From NCBI GenBank assembly GCA_963693635.1, contig CAVOBC010000189.1, positions 1-8,856 on the forward strand: a stretch of DNA of 8,856 nucleotides, in the 5' to 3' direction. Below are positions 1-5,763 of the stretch, in pieces (position 1 is the stretch's first letter; each line of letters starts with the position of its first letter). A program made the translations under genes and the position numbers. The DNA comes from CAVOBC01 sp963693635. GTDB taxonomy: Bacteria > Pseudomonadota > Gammaproteobacteria > Pseudomonadales > Azotimanducaceae. The notes below the pieces were generated by a model. It was given only the letters and a program-made list of their open reading frames with translations, ran no database searches and was not told the DNA's origin.

Positions 1-78
1 GTCCCAGTTGTCCGGGGTTGTCGCCTTGCGATGCAGATAGCGCAACCAGCCGAGTGAACGGTCGTCCAGCGCGGTCAC
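1..78 (-). CDS. Possible N-terminus of a leftward hypothetical protein, cut by the window edge
   Basis: Read leftward from a GTG at 78-76, the frame stays open to the window edge (26 codons). It gives a protein-like segment rich in Trp, Leu, Asp and Arg, containing GWLRYLHRKATTPDNWD, with mostly G or C in third codon positions. An in-frame TAG at 135-133 and the absence of another usual start make this GTG the first possible start. No Shine-Dalgarno sequence precedes it. I do not recognise the family. The opposite strand is also open here (to a TAG at 147-149), but it encodes a Ser/Cys-rich stretch followed by a poly-alanine run, which looks less like a protein. The leftward reading is preferred on composition only. 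Confidence 0.4.
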   Translation of the reverse strand, partial: MTALDDRSLGWLRYLHRKATTPDNWD

Positions 79-86
79 AGGATCGC

Positions 87-134
87 GCGGCTGCGGCTGC
101 GGCCGCTGCGGCTGCTGCGGGTGCTGCGGCAGCT
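87..134. repeat. GC-rich GCT/GCG triplet-repeat tract
   Basis: This is a low-complexity run of GCG, GCT and GCC triplets. It includes a GCGGCCGC palindrome near 98-107. It is open in several frames, giving poly-Ala on the plus strand or Pro/Gln or Ser/Arg runs on the minus strand, so ORFs called through it are not trustworthy. It lies just upstream of the putative leftward gene at 1-78. Confidence 0.6.
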
Positions 135-149
135 AAGGGTGCACGTTAG

Positions 150-542
150 TGCGAGTTCAAGGACCGGGTTCATTGAGGCGTCCGTCGGTAGCGTTGAATC
201 AAGACGATTATGGAGGTTGCCCGAGCGATCATCAAAGTCACGCGCGCTGGACCCGCTGTGGCGCACGCAGCGTGAGACATCTGCCCGGGTCCTGCGGGCA
301 AGAATCGTACGTGTGGGTCACTAATGTACGAACCCCGTCATCGGATACGTAAGACATCGACCCGGATTTAACGACACGGATTTAACGACACACACCTTTC
401 GCGGCGCACAGCCGTAAGCGTTGGCCTACAGGGAGCCGGGACGATGTCGGGCAGAGATGTGCGAGCGTTTTGTAGGAGATGGCCCCCGATTTGCGTGCGA
501 CATCGTCCAGGGCGTGGCCTGCGATCGCTCACGCTTGTCGCA
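150..542. other. Gene-poor stretch without a convincing coding region
   Basis: About 390 bases with several short open frames on both strands. None has a ribosome binding site, a recognisable motif or consistent third-position GC. The only structure seen is the 14-bp tandem duplication at 363-390; the palindromic repeat that begins at 543 lies just to its right. It separates the putative leftward gene at the left edge from the rightward PhyH gene, so promoters for both may lie here. I could not identify one with confidence. Confidence 0.55.
363..390. repeat. Perfect 14-bp tandem duplication
   Basis: The unit CGGATTTAACGACA occurs twice, head to tail and without mismatch (363-376 and 377-390). 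It is AT-richer than its surroundings. It could be a paired regulator site or simple slippage, and it lies about 280 bases upstream of the PhyH start at 673. Confidence 0.85.
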
Positions 543-587
543 AGCGGGCTGAGGCCCGCGACTCTGAAAAGTGCAGGAAAGCACTTT
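543..587 (+). repeat. Dispersed 45-bp double-hairpin repeat, copy 1
   Basis: This 45-bp element is matched at 38 of 45 positions by the reverse complement of 5121-5165. It holds two hairpins. The first is GCGGGC-TGAG-GCCCGC (544-559), a perfect 6-bp stem. The second is AAAAGTGC-AGGAA-GCACTTTT (about 568-588), a perfect 8-bp stem followed by T residues. The second hairpin resembles an intrinsic terminator, though its T tract is short. The structure is like REP/BIME-type intergenic repeats; I do not recognise the family. A GTG inside it (571) is in frame with the downstream PhyH gene but is an unlikely start. Confidence 0.8.
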
Positions 588-672
588 TTCAGCACCCCGC
601 AAGAACGGAATTCGTCCCCGGATTCGTTGGCACGGCTTGGTTACACTCGGAATCTCCCCCGGCCTCGAAACG

Positions 673-1572
673 ATGCAAACAATGACGCAATCGGCGGACA
701 ACCCCGACTTTGACAAAGCAGCCTTTATCAATCGCGTGATGAAGCTCAAGCCCAACCCGGCATTGACGGACGGCATCGAACTCTCGTCGCAGGATCAGGA
801 ACGCGTGACCCTGGCGGTTGCTGATGTAAAACGTGTCGGCTACGCCATCATTGAAGACTTCCTGGATGCAGAGCGACTGGCGCGTGTGCAGGCAGACATG
901 GAGCCAATCTTTCAGATGACAGGGGAACGGGATGCAACCGGCAGCGGCCGCCACGAAGGGCTGCAAACGGTTCACGTACACAACCTCTTTGCCAAGACCC
1001 GGGCTGCGGATGACATCGCGATTGATCCAATATTGCTTGCCGCTATCGAGGGCGTGTTGGGGCCCCAGTTTCAGATGTCGGTGGGTACCGCGATGTGTCC
1101 TGATCCGGGGGTCGACCCGCAGGGATTGCATCAGGACGACGGGCATTATCCACTGCCGCGTCCGCGACCGCCGTTCATTGCCAATACGCTGATCGCGCTC
1201 GACGACTTCACTGAGGCGAACGGCGCGACGCAGTTGGTACCCGGCAGCCATCTGCTCACAGAGCGGATCGAGGGGGATGCCCCGGTCAGTTTCGCAGTGA
1301 TGCCGGCGGGTTCGCTCCTCGTCTTTGACGGTGCCCTGTGGCACGGCGGGGGCGGCAATCGAACCTCAGACCAGCGCCGCCGCTCCATCAATCTCAACTT
1401 CAACCTGTCGTGGCTGCGCCAGCAGGAAAACCAGTATGTGGGCATTCCGCGCGATGTCTGGCTCGGGATGCCAGAGCCTCTGCAACGCCTGCTTGGCTTT
1501 CAAAAGGTCAACTTTCTGTATGGCAGTGTGGACTACACGGACCCACTCGTATATTTCAAAGCGCATCCGTAA
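673..1572 (+). CDS. Phytanoyl-CoA dioxygenase (PhyH) family Fe(II)/2-oxoglutarate oxygenase
   Basis: A 299-residue protein of the PhyH family, cytoplasmic non-haem iron oxygenases that usually hydroxylate a substrate while decarboxylating 2-oxoglutarate. The iron-binding facial triad is visible: H153 and D155 in GLHQDDGHYP, and H224 in ALWHGGGGNR. An Arg among R230-R238 probably binds the 2-oxoglutarate carboxylate. VPGSHL (189-194) is the usual PhyH turn, and the N-terminal VGYAIIEDFLD (56-66) is typical of the fold's start. Length matches the family. The chosen start is the ATG at 673; an ATG at 682 is equally possible, and neither has a good Shine-Dalgarno. The longer GTG start at 571 would place a hairpin repeat inside the gene. 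It is convergent with the flavoprotein gene. The substrate cannot be inferred; bacterial PhyH proteins act on many small molecules. Confidence 0.9.
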   Translation: MQTMTQSADNPDFDKAAFINRVMKLKPNPALTDGIELSSQDQERVTLAVADVKRVGYAIIEDFLDAERLARVQADMEPIFQMTGERDATGSGRHEGLQTVHVHNLFAKTRAADDIAIDPILLAAIEGVLGPQFQMSVGTAMCPDPGVDPQGLHQDDGHYPLPRPRPPFIANTLIALDDFTEANGATQLVPGSHLLTERIEGDAPVSFAVMPAGSLLVFDGALWHGGGGNRTSDQRRRSINLNFNLSWLRQQENQYVGIPRDVWLGMPEPLQRLLGFQKVNFLYGSVDYTDPLVYFKAHP

Positions 1573-1639
1573 TGCCGACACAAAGGGGTGCCGCCAGAAA
1601 GAGGCGTCGACAGCTAAGAGGCGAGGACGCAGGGTTATG

Positions 1640-2182
1640 TCAGGACCGGTCATCCCGGGGCTGCGATGAGAGGGCACCGACAATCGCGTCGATGGGGGCA
1701 AGCGTCAGCCGGCCGTCTATCTCGCGTGGCGGCACGAACTCGCAGCCCCAGTCGGTCAGTGTTTGTACCGATTGACTGACCCGGGGATTGGCCCACTGGC
1801 CACGATTCATACCCGGGGCAATCACGATTCGGCAGCCGGTCCCCAGCGCGTCTCCCAGCATCGCCGTTGCCAGATTGTCGGCGATGCCTGCGCTCAGTTT
1901 GTTGAGTGTGTTGAACGTGCAGGGTGCGACCAACATCGTGCCGAAGGGGAAGCGGTCGAGCGGCGGCTGCCCATAGTCCGCAATCCAGTGATTGCCGTCG
2001 ATGTCCATCAGCGCTGCGGGATCCGTAACCAGCTCAACGTTTGGCGTAAGCACCGAATACACCTCGGCGCCCGTGGACACCAGGGATCGGATCAGTTCCG
2101 GTGCGTGTCGACAGCTACCTGCCCCGCACACAAAGACGAAGATCGGCCCGGTCGGGCTATCCACCCGGTTAGACATGTTCAT
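1640..2182 (-). CDS. HFCD-type flavoprotein (phosphopantothenoylcysteine decarboxylase-like)
   Basis: A 180-residue single-domain protein of the HFCD/flavoprotein fold, which includes the CoaC half of Dfp, EpiD, MrsD and UbiX-like proteins. Visible family features are an N-terminal Rossmann-like strand and glycine loop (FVFVCGAGSC, 15-24), the FMN-binding motif in the form LVAPCTFNTLNKLSAGIADN (84-103), and an IAPGMNRGQW segment (121-130) matching the PAMNxxMW substrate clamp of decarboxylases. H65 is a candidate for the catalytic His, but its alignment is uncertain. No CoaB synthetase domain is fused, so this is not the usual bifunctional CoaBC; a specialised decarboxylase or flavin-binding role is more likely. 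It starts 16 bases after the DUF4159 stop, so the two are probably co-transcribed. No strong ribosome binding site is seen. Confidence 0.82.
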   Translation of the reverse strand: MNMSNRVDSPTGPIFVFVCGAGSCRHAPELIRSLVSTGAEVYSVLTPNVELVTDPAALMDIDGNHWIADYGQPPLDRFPFGTMLVAPCTFNTLNKLSAGIADNLATAMLGDALGTGCRIVIAPGMNRGQWANPRVSQSVQTLTDWGCEFVPPREIDGRLTLAPIDAIVGALSSQPRDDRS

Positions 2183-2198
2183 TCATGGCAAAAGCGAT

Positions 2199-2969
2199 TC
2201 AGTGGGTCATCGCGTAGATGATGTAATTGATAGCATGTTGATAGGCGCGATTGGTGTACTGCAGCGCGTATTGCGGAATGTCGGCGTGCTCCCACGCGTC
2301 CCCCAGATCCATGTTGAAATTGATGGCGACCATCAGGTGCTTGTCATCGTCGTAGATGCCTCGCCAGTGCGGGGTGATCCCGTCACGCTCATGGGTCATG
2401 CCCCGCATGGCCGCGCCGATTCCCGGAATCTGCACGGGCTCAGACAGGTCGTAAACCGTGTGGAAGACGGGGTCCGTCCGCGGAATCTCGATGATGGGTC
2501 TATCCGGAAAAATCCGCCGCATGCCGATGGCAAAGCCGTGCCACTCGCGGCTGCCATGAAAGTCGTCGACGAGCATGAAGCCACCGCGCAGCAAGTACTC
2601 GCGCAGGCGCCTAGCCTCTTCATCACTCAACTCCCAGGTGCCGGGTTCGACGAGATACAGCAGTGGGTAGTCGAAGATATCGTCATCCATGATCCCGATA
2701 CGGCGACTCTCGTCTGCCGTGTTGATCACGGTCAACCGGTTGATGCCGCGCACCAGATGCTGGTCTGCGTCCGGGTAGTCGGTCAACCAGCGTTGCCGAT
2801 AGCCGCGATCGAAGCCGGTGCTATAACGCAAACGCGCAAACTGAAAGTCAGTGTGGAACGCGAGCGGGCCATTGTCATCCCAACTGTCCTCGGCGATGCA
2901 ACGATCTGGCAGCAATGCGAGTGCGGCAATTGCGCAAACCACCGTGAGGTGCCGGCATCTAGCGATCAA
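2199..2969 (-). CDS. DUF4159 domain-containing protein, probably exported
   Basis: From a TTG start at 2969 this is a 256-residue protein: a signal-like N-terminus (charged MIARCRHL, hydrophobic TVVCAIAALALLP, then DRCIAED), followed by a full DUF4159 domain. Family-typical segments include FARLRYSTGFD (44-54), YPLLYLVEPGTWELSDEEAR (101-120), LLRGGFMLVDDFHG (126-139), the RIFPDRPI stretch (152-159), GIYDDDKHLMVAINFNMDLG (204-223) and the C-terminal HAINYIIYAMTH. The domain is related to glutamine-amidotransferase-like folds, and its biochemical role is unknown. Relatives often sit in operons with MoxR ATPases, DUF58 and von Willebrand proteins; none is seen here. The frame stays open upstream to 3329 without family similarity, so the start is uncertain. 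No clear Shine-Dalgarno precedes the TTG. Confidence 0.82.
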   Translation of the reverse strand: MIARCRHLTVVCAIAALALLPDRCIAEDSWDDNGPLAFHTDFQFARLRYSTGFDRGYRQRWLTDYPDADQHLVRGINRLTVINTADESRRIGIMDDDIFDYPLLYLVEPGTWELSDEEARRLREYLLRGGFMLVDDFHGSREWHGFAIGMRRIFPDRPIIEIPRTDPVFHTVYDLSEPVQIPGIGAAMRGMTHERDGITPHWRGIYDDDKHLMVAINFNMDLGDAWEHADIPQYALQYTNRAYQHAINYIIYAMTH

Positions 2970-3282
2970 TTGAGGAAACCAATGATGGTCGTCTGGCTGG
3001 GAGCAAGCGTTTGGCCCCGCAATGTTGAACGGCAAGCGTACAGAATCTGGCGCGTGACTCACAGGACATCCGACCGGCTGAATCCCGACAGCGTTCGCCA
3101 TGTCGGGTCGAGTGCGTTCCGCCCTGTGCCCGAGACGCGACACCCTCAGCGAATCACGACCTCGACGGCCGCCTGTACCAACGCGGCCCCGACCCAGGCG
3201 AGCGGCGGGATCACGATATAAAAGACAAAGCGCTGCATGATCGAAATGTCGATGGGCCAGGTGACCGTTGCCCGGGTGCGCT
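2970..3282. other. Upstream region of the DUF4159 operon with degraded or uncertain coding content
   Basis: About 310 bases between the chosen DUF4159 start and the GH3 remnant. One leftward reading frame is open throughout and joins the DUF4159 frame, but its translation looks random. The only protein-like sequence is a short leftward membrane-peptide frame (3146-3238), listed separately. I found no trace on the plus strand of the missing GH3 N-terminal domain. No secure promoter was identified. Confidence 0.5.
3146..3238 (-). pseudogene. Short hydrophobic frame: membrane micropeptide or C-terminal remnant of a membrane protein
   Basis: A leftward frame ending at TGA 3148-3146 encodes 30 residues from an ATG at 3238, beginning MQRFVFYIVIPPLAWVG and ending AAVEVVIR. 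It contains a membrane-helix-length hydrophobic run. The same frame stays open upstream to about 3324 and reads plausibly (RATVTWPIDISIMQRF) until it overlaps the GH3 remnant near 3285, where the sequence belongs to the opposite strand. This suggests either a small membrane peptide or, more likely, the tail of a membrane protein whose front was lost at the rearrangement that truncated GH3. No ribosome binding site precedes the ATG. I do not recognise the protein. Confidence 0.35.
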
Positions 3283-4103
3283 CGGGTCGAAGACCTGTCT
3301 TGGGCCGCCCGTTTTGCGAAGTCGATCAACGCGGGTGTCGATCAATTGGGCGGTGAAGAAGATGTCGGCACACTGATCGAAGCGGTTGAATCCGGGCTCG
3401 TGGCAACTGCACGCATCGATGAGTGCGTGACCCTGATTCTGCGGGCCAAATTCTCGCTAGGCCTCTTTGACAACCCTTACGTTGTCGAGGCGAACGCAGA
3501 GCAATTACTCGGCAGCGATGCCTTTAAGGCGGCCGGCCTTGAAGCCCAGAAGCGTTCGGTCATCTGCCTGAAGCGGCCCCGCTCGATCGATTCCACATCT
3601 GATTCGTTACCAAATACCTACCTTGATGGCTTCGATGCCGAGACAAGCGTCGCCGGCGGCGTAACAACGTCGGCGGAGGCTGACGTGATCATCGCGAGAA
3701 TCGGCACGCCGCATCAGGTTTTGCACCCCAATCACTTCTTTGGTGCGCGGCAGCAGGAAGGCGAGATCGATTACAAGCCGGACAATTCTGATCGGACGCG
3801 GTTGGAGGCGCTCGCGATGCTCGCGCTCACCATCGCCGTTGTCGGGATGAGTCGGCCCGCGGTCCTGGCAGACATCATCGATCAGGTTGACGGCCTCTTC
3901 GTTGAGCTTGGCGTCTCCGATATGCCCCTGCTTGATGTGACCTTGGGCGTCAAGATGCTGCAGGCGTCCTGCCGTTTGAGCTTCCCGCATCGATGGTTGC
4001 CGTACGTGAACAACAGCCGGATTTGACCGCAGACATCGAAGCGCCCCTCTTTAGGATGGGCACCAATGGACTGCGGCGCGACGACGATCGAACAGGCGGG
4101 TAG
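3283..4103 (+). pseudogene. Glycoside hydrolase family 3 (beta-glucosidase-type) C-terminal remnant with a frameshift
   Basis: Intact GH3 enzymes release terminal sugars from beta-glycosides and span about 600 residues in two main domains. Only the 3' portion is present here. It starts at about the end of the N-terminal domain (ARFAKSINAGVDQLGG) and continues with RAKFSLGLFDNPYV, HFFGARQQEGEIDY and DQVDGLFVELGVSDMPLLDV, all GH3-like. The N-terminal domain carrying the catalytic Asp nucleophile is absent upstream. After GVKMLQ (about 3963) the frame breaks: the expected continuation GVLPFELPASMVAVREQQPD lies in another frame, from 3963 to the TAG at 4101-4103. In the original frame translation ends at 4026 after a non-homologous tail. 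No start codon or ribosome binding site fits the left boundary. It is a dead gene, unless the frameshift and left junction are assembly errors. Confidence 0.82.
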
Positions 4104-4253
4104 GTCGATAGTGCTGGTGCATCCAGGGGCTTCCCCGATGGCGAATCAGCAGGCGTGCGACGCTGATATGCTTGGGTTGACCTGCCTGCCCCAAAGCGAC
4201 GTCTTTGTGCCGGTGACTTCTAAAACGCACCTTTGAGAGAAAGAGAGAGTCCT

Positions 4254-4994
4254 ATGTCTGACGTCGTCAGCTACCAAGTCGATGGCCGCACTGCCATCAT
4301 CCGCATCGAACGACCGGAGAAAATGAACGCCCTTGATGAAGATGTCATCCAGGGTCTGCGGAGCTGCCTTCGTCGATTCGAGGCGAGTGATGAGGCAAGT
4401 GCGATTCTGTGCGCGGATGGTGATCGGGCGTTCTCGGTCGGTGCCGATATCAAGAACCCGCCGGGCGAGATGTGGCAGGGCGTGCCGGGCATCGGTGTTG
4501 CGACCACCAAACCGGTGATTGCCTGCGTGCAGGGATATTGTGTTGGGGGTGCCTATATTCTCGTGCAGATGTGCGACCTCGCGGTTGCTGCCGACAACAC
4601 GATTTTCAAGTACCCGGAAGCCCAGGTGGGCTTCACCGGTGGTCTGATTGCTGGATGCGTGGCCAGGATCCCGCACAAGATTGCGATGGAATTCATGCTC
4701 TGTGGACTGGATCTCGATGCACAGCGCGCGTACGAGGTGGGCATGGTCAATAAAGTTGTGCCCCTCGGTCAGCAATTGGATGCCGCGCTCGAGTACGCCC
4801 GCATCTTTGAAGTCAGTGCGCCCCTCGTCGTCAAGACGATCAAGCGTTTTGTCGGTGAAACGATCGCACAGAGCCCGGCCGAGCGAGCAGCAATCGCGCG
4901 CGACGCACTCCTGGGGGTCAGTCAAAGTGAAGACGGTGCAGAGGGTCGAGCGGCCTTCAAAGAGAAGCGCCCACCGCAATTCAGGGGCGTGTGA
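4254..4994 (+). CDS. Enoyl-CoA hydratase/isomerase (crotonase) family protein
   Basis: A 246-residue cytoplasmic crotonase-superfamily protein. Members bind acyl-CoA and stabilise an enolate in an oxyanion hole. Visible features are the N-terminal IERPEKMNALDEDV (18-31), the oxyanion-hole segments AFSVGADI (59-66) and GYCVGGAY (94-101), and the C-terminal helix region. Counting from the conserved MCD (106-108), the first catalytic Glu of rat enoyl-CoA hydratase (Glu144) is replaced by Ile102, while the second (Glu164) is kept as Glu122 in KYPEAQVG. A one-Glu site suits an isomerase, dehydratase or other crotonase better than a classical hydratase. The start at 4254 follows a purine-rich GAGAGAAAGAGAGAG (4235-4249). 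Gene neighbours on the same strand suggest a catabolic cluster, but 264 bases separate it from the next gene, so that gene may have its own promoter. Confidence 0.92.
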   Translation: MSDVVSYQVDGRTAIIRIERPEKMNALDEDVIQGLRSCLRRFEASDEASAILCADGDRAFSVGADIKNPPGEMWQGVPGIGVATTKPVIACVQGYCVGGAYILVQMCDLAVAADNTIFKYPEAQVGFTGGLIAGCVARIPHKIAMEFMLCGLDLDAQRAYEVGMVNKVVPLGQQLDAALEYARIFEVSAPLVVKTIKRFVGETIAQSPAERAAIARDALLGVSQSEDGAEGRAAFKEKRPPQFRGV

Positions 4995-5120
4995 ATGGTC
5001 GGGGACACAACGGCATCCACCGGGGTCGTCGATGGCTGAGCGCAGGGTTTCGGGCTCGCTGATCGCACTGCCGTGTCGGATGACTGTCGTTGGACAAAGG
5101 CCGTACACTGGCGGTGCTTG

Positions 5121-5165
5121 AAAGTGCCCTCCCGCACTTTTCAGGGTTGCAGGCCTCAGTCCGCT
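5121..5165 (-). repeat. Dispersed 45-bp double-hairpin repeat, copy 2 (inverted)
   Basis: The reverse complement matches 543-587 at 38 of 45 positions. The AAAGTGC/GCACTTT stem is intact (7 bp; its loop differs from copy 1), whereas the GC-rich first hairpin carries mismatches. It lies in the leader region of the selenoprotein-candidate gene, between the crotonase and that gene. Confidence 0.8.
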
Positions 5166-5182
5166 CGCGGCTCTTCTTTCGT

Positions 5183-5251
5183 CCAATCGAGGCGTCCAAA
5201 CCCGGGAGACCAAACCCTGGCGACCAAAACCCAGACGACCAAACTCAGGTG
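5183..5251 (+). repeat. Degenerate 14-bp tandem repeat, about 4.7 copies, ending at the ribosome binding site
   Basis: Successive units begin at 5183, 5196, 5210, 5224 and 5239. The clearest are CCAAACCCGGGAGA, CCAAACCCTGGCGA and CCAAAACCCAGACGA; the outer units are more diverged. The last unit contains AGGTG, which serves as ribosome binding site for the gene at 5259. The array could bind a regulator or RNA-binding protein, or be replication slippage in an untranslated leader. Confidence 0.75.
5247..5251 (+). promoter_or_regulatory. Ribosome binding site for the selenoprotein candidate
   Basis: AGGTG is followed by 7 bases and then the ATG at 5259. It fixes the start of the peroxiredoxin-like gene and rules against longer readings from 5073 or 5090. 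Confidence 0.65.
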
Positions 5252-5258
5252 CAGAAAA

Positions 5259-5741
5259 ATGACAGACAAGCTAACCGGCGGTGACACGTTTCCATCCGTG
5301 GCGCTCAATGTGGCGGGGGGCGGCCAGATTAAGCTGCCAGAAGACCTTAGTGACAATCTCACGATCGTACTTTTCTATCGTGGCTACTGGTGACCCTATT
5401 GCATCCGGCTGTTAGCCGGATATGAAGCGCGCCGTGCCGCGTTCGCAGAGATCGGTGTCGGCATCGTTGCGGCGTCCGTGGATTCGGAAGAGAAGACACT
5501 TGAGGTGGCAGCGCCACTTGGGTTTCCGGTTGCGCATGGTGTTACCCGGGAAGTTGGCGATGCCCTGGGCTCATGGTGGGACGAGCGGCGCGATCACATT
5601 CAGCCGAGCGAGTTCGTACTAACTGCCAAGGGGCGGGTCATGATGTCAACGTACAGCAATTCACCGGTAGGACGGATGGACGCCGGGGAAACCCTGAGCT
5701 TGCTGCAGATGATGGCAGAGCGACGCAAACAGACAAGCTGA
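5259..5741 (+). CDS. Peroxiredoxin-like (AhpC/TSA, thioredoxin-fold) selenoprotein with TGA as Sec45
   Basis: Read through TGA 5391-5393, this gives 160 residues. The N-terminus MTDKLTGGDTFPSVAL and the strand TIVLFYRGYW (35-44) are typical of AhpC/TSA-type thiol peroxidases, in which the next residues are CPYC or CPFC. Here the first Cys codon is TGA, followed by PYC, giving a UxxC redox motif (Sec45, Cys48). The frame then runs to a TGA at 5739-5741 with family-like content: AEIGVGIVAASVDS, PLGFPVAHGVTREVGDALG and IQPSEFVLTAKGRVMMSTYS. A hairpin suited to SECIS function lies right after the TGA. Such a protein would reduce peroxides or disulfides in the cytoplasm. The next gene starts 22 bases after its stop, suggesting co-transcription. 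The alternative, a nonsense pseudogene, is disfavoured because the stop sits exactly at the catalytic Cys and nothing else is broken. Sec insertion would need SelA, SelB, SelC and SelD elsewhere in the genome. Confidence 0.88.
5403..5421 (+). promoter_or_regulatory. Candidate bacterial SECIS hairpin
   Basis: ATCCGGCT (5403-5410) and AGCCGGAT (5414-5421) form a perfect 8-bp stem around a GTT loop, or 7 bp with a TGTTA loop. The loop begins 17 bases after the TGA, inside the 16-37 base range described for bacterial SECIS elements. G is in the first two loop positions, as the bacterial consensus requires. The element lies in the coding frame (residues IRLLAGY), as bacterial SECIS elements do. 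SelB with Sec-tRNA would bind it. Confidence 0.8.
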
Positions 5742-5752
5742 GTGACAAGCGC

Positions 5753-5758
5753 GAGGTG
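5753..5758 (+). promoter_or_regulatory. Ribosome binding site deciding the LLM oxidoreductase start
   Basis: GAGGTG lies 5 bases before the ATG at 5764 and only 2 bases before the ATG at 5761. The GTG at 5758 overlaps it and is excluded. This favours 5764. Confidence 0.6.
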
Positions 5759-5763
5759 TGATG

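Noticed and set aside
363..390. CRISPR or attachment-site interpretation of the tandem duplication
   Set aside because: There are only two adjoining copies without spacers, and no integrase or cas gene is present.
571..672. N-terminal extension of the first PhyH protein from a GTG at 571
   Set aside because: The GTG lies inside the dispersed hairpin repeat, the extra 34 residues are not PhyH-like, and no ribosome binding site precedes it.
1992..3221. Long rightward open frame opposite the flavoprotein start and DUF4159 genes
   Set aside because: The minus strand carries clear DUF4159 and flavoprotein motifs throughout; the plus-strand translation is composition-driven.
2970..3329. N-terminal extension of the DUF4159 protein to a start at 3329
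   Set aside because: The added 120 residues look random and overlap the GH3 remnant and the hydrophobic leftward frame; the signal-like sequence begins at the TTG at 2969.
5080..5109. Promoter for the selenoprotein gene (ATGACT, 18 bases, TACACT)
   Set aside because: Both boxes match the sigma-70 consensus at only four of six positions and similar TACACT words occur elsewhere; too weak to annotate.
4146..5213. Long leftward open frame opposite the crotonase
   Set aside because: It is the antisense shadow of the crotonase plus the hairpin repeat; the translation has no family features.
5478..5741. Separate small gene starting at an ATG downstream of the TGA
   Set aside because: It is the C-terminal half of the peroxiredoxin-like protein; reading through the TGA restores a complete domain, and no independent ribosome binding site is convincing.
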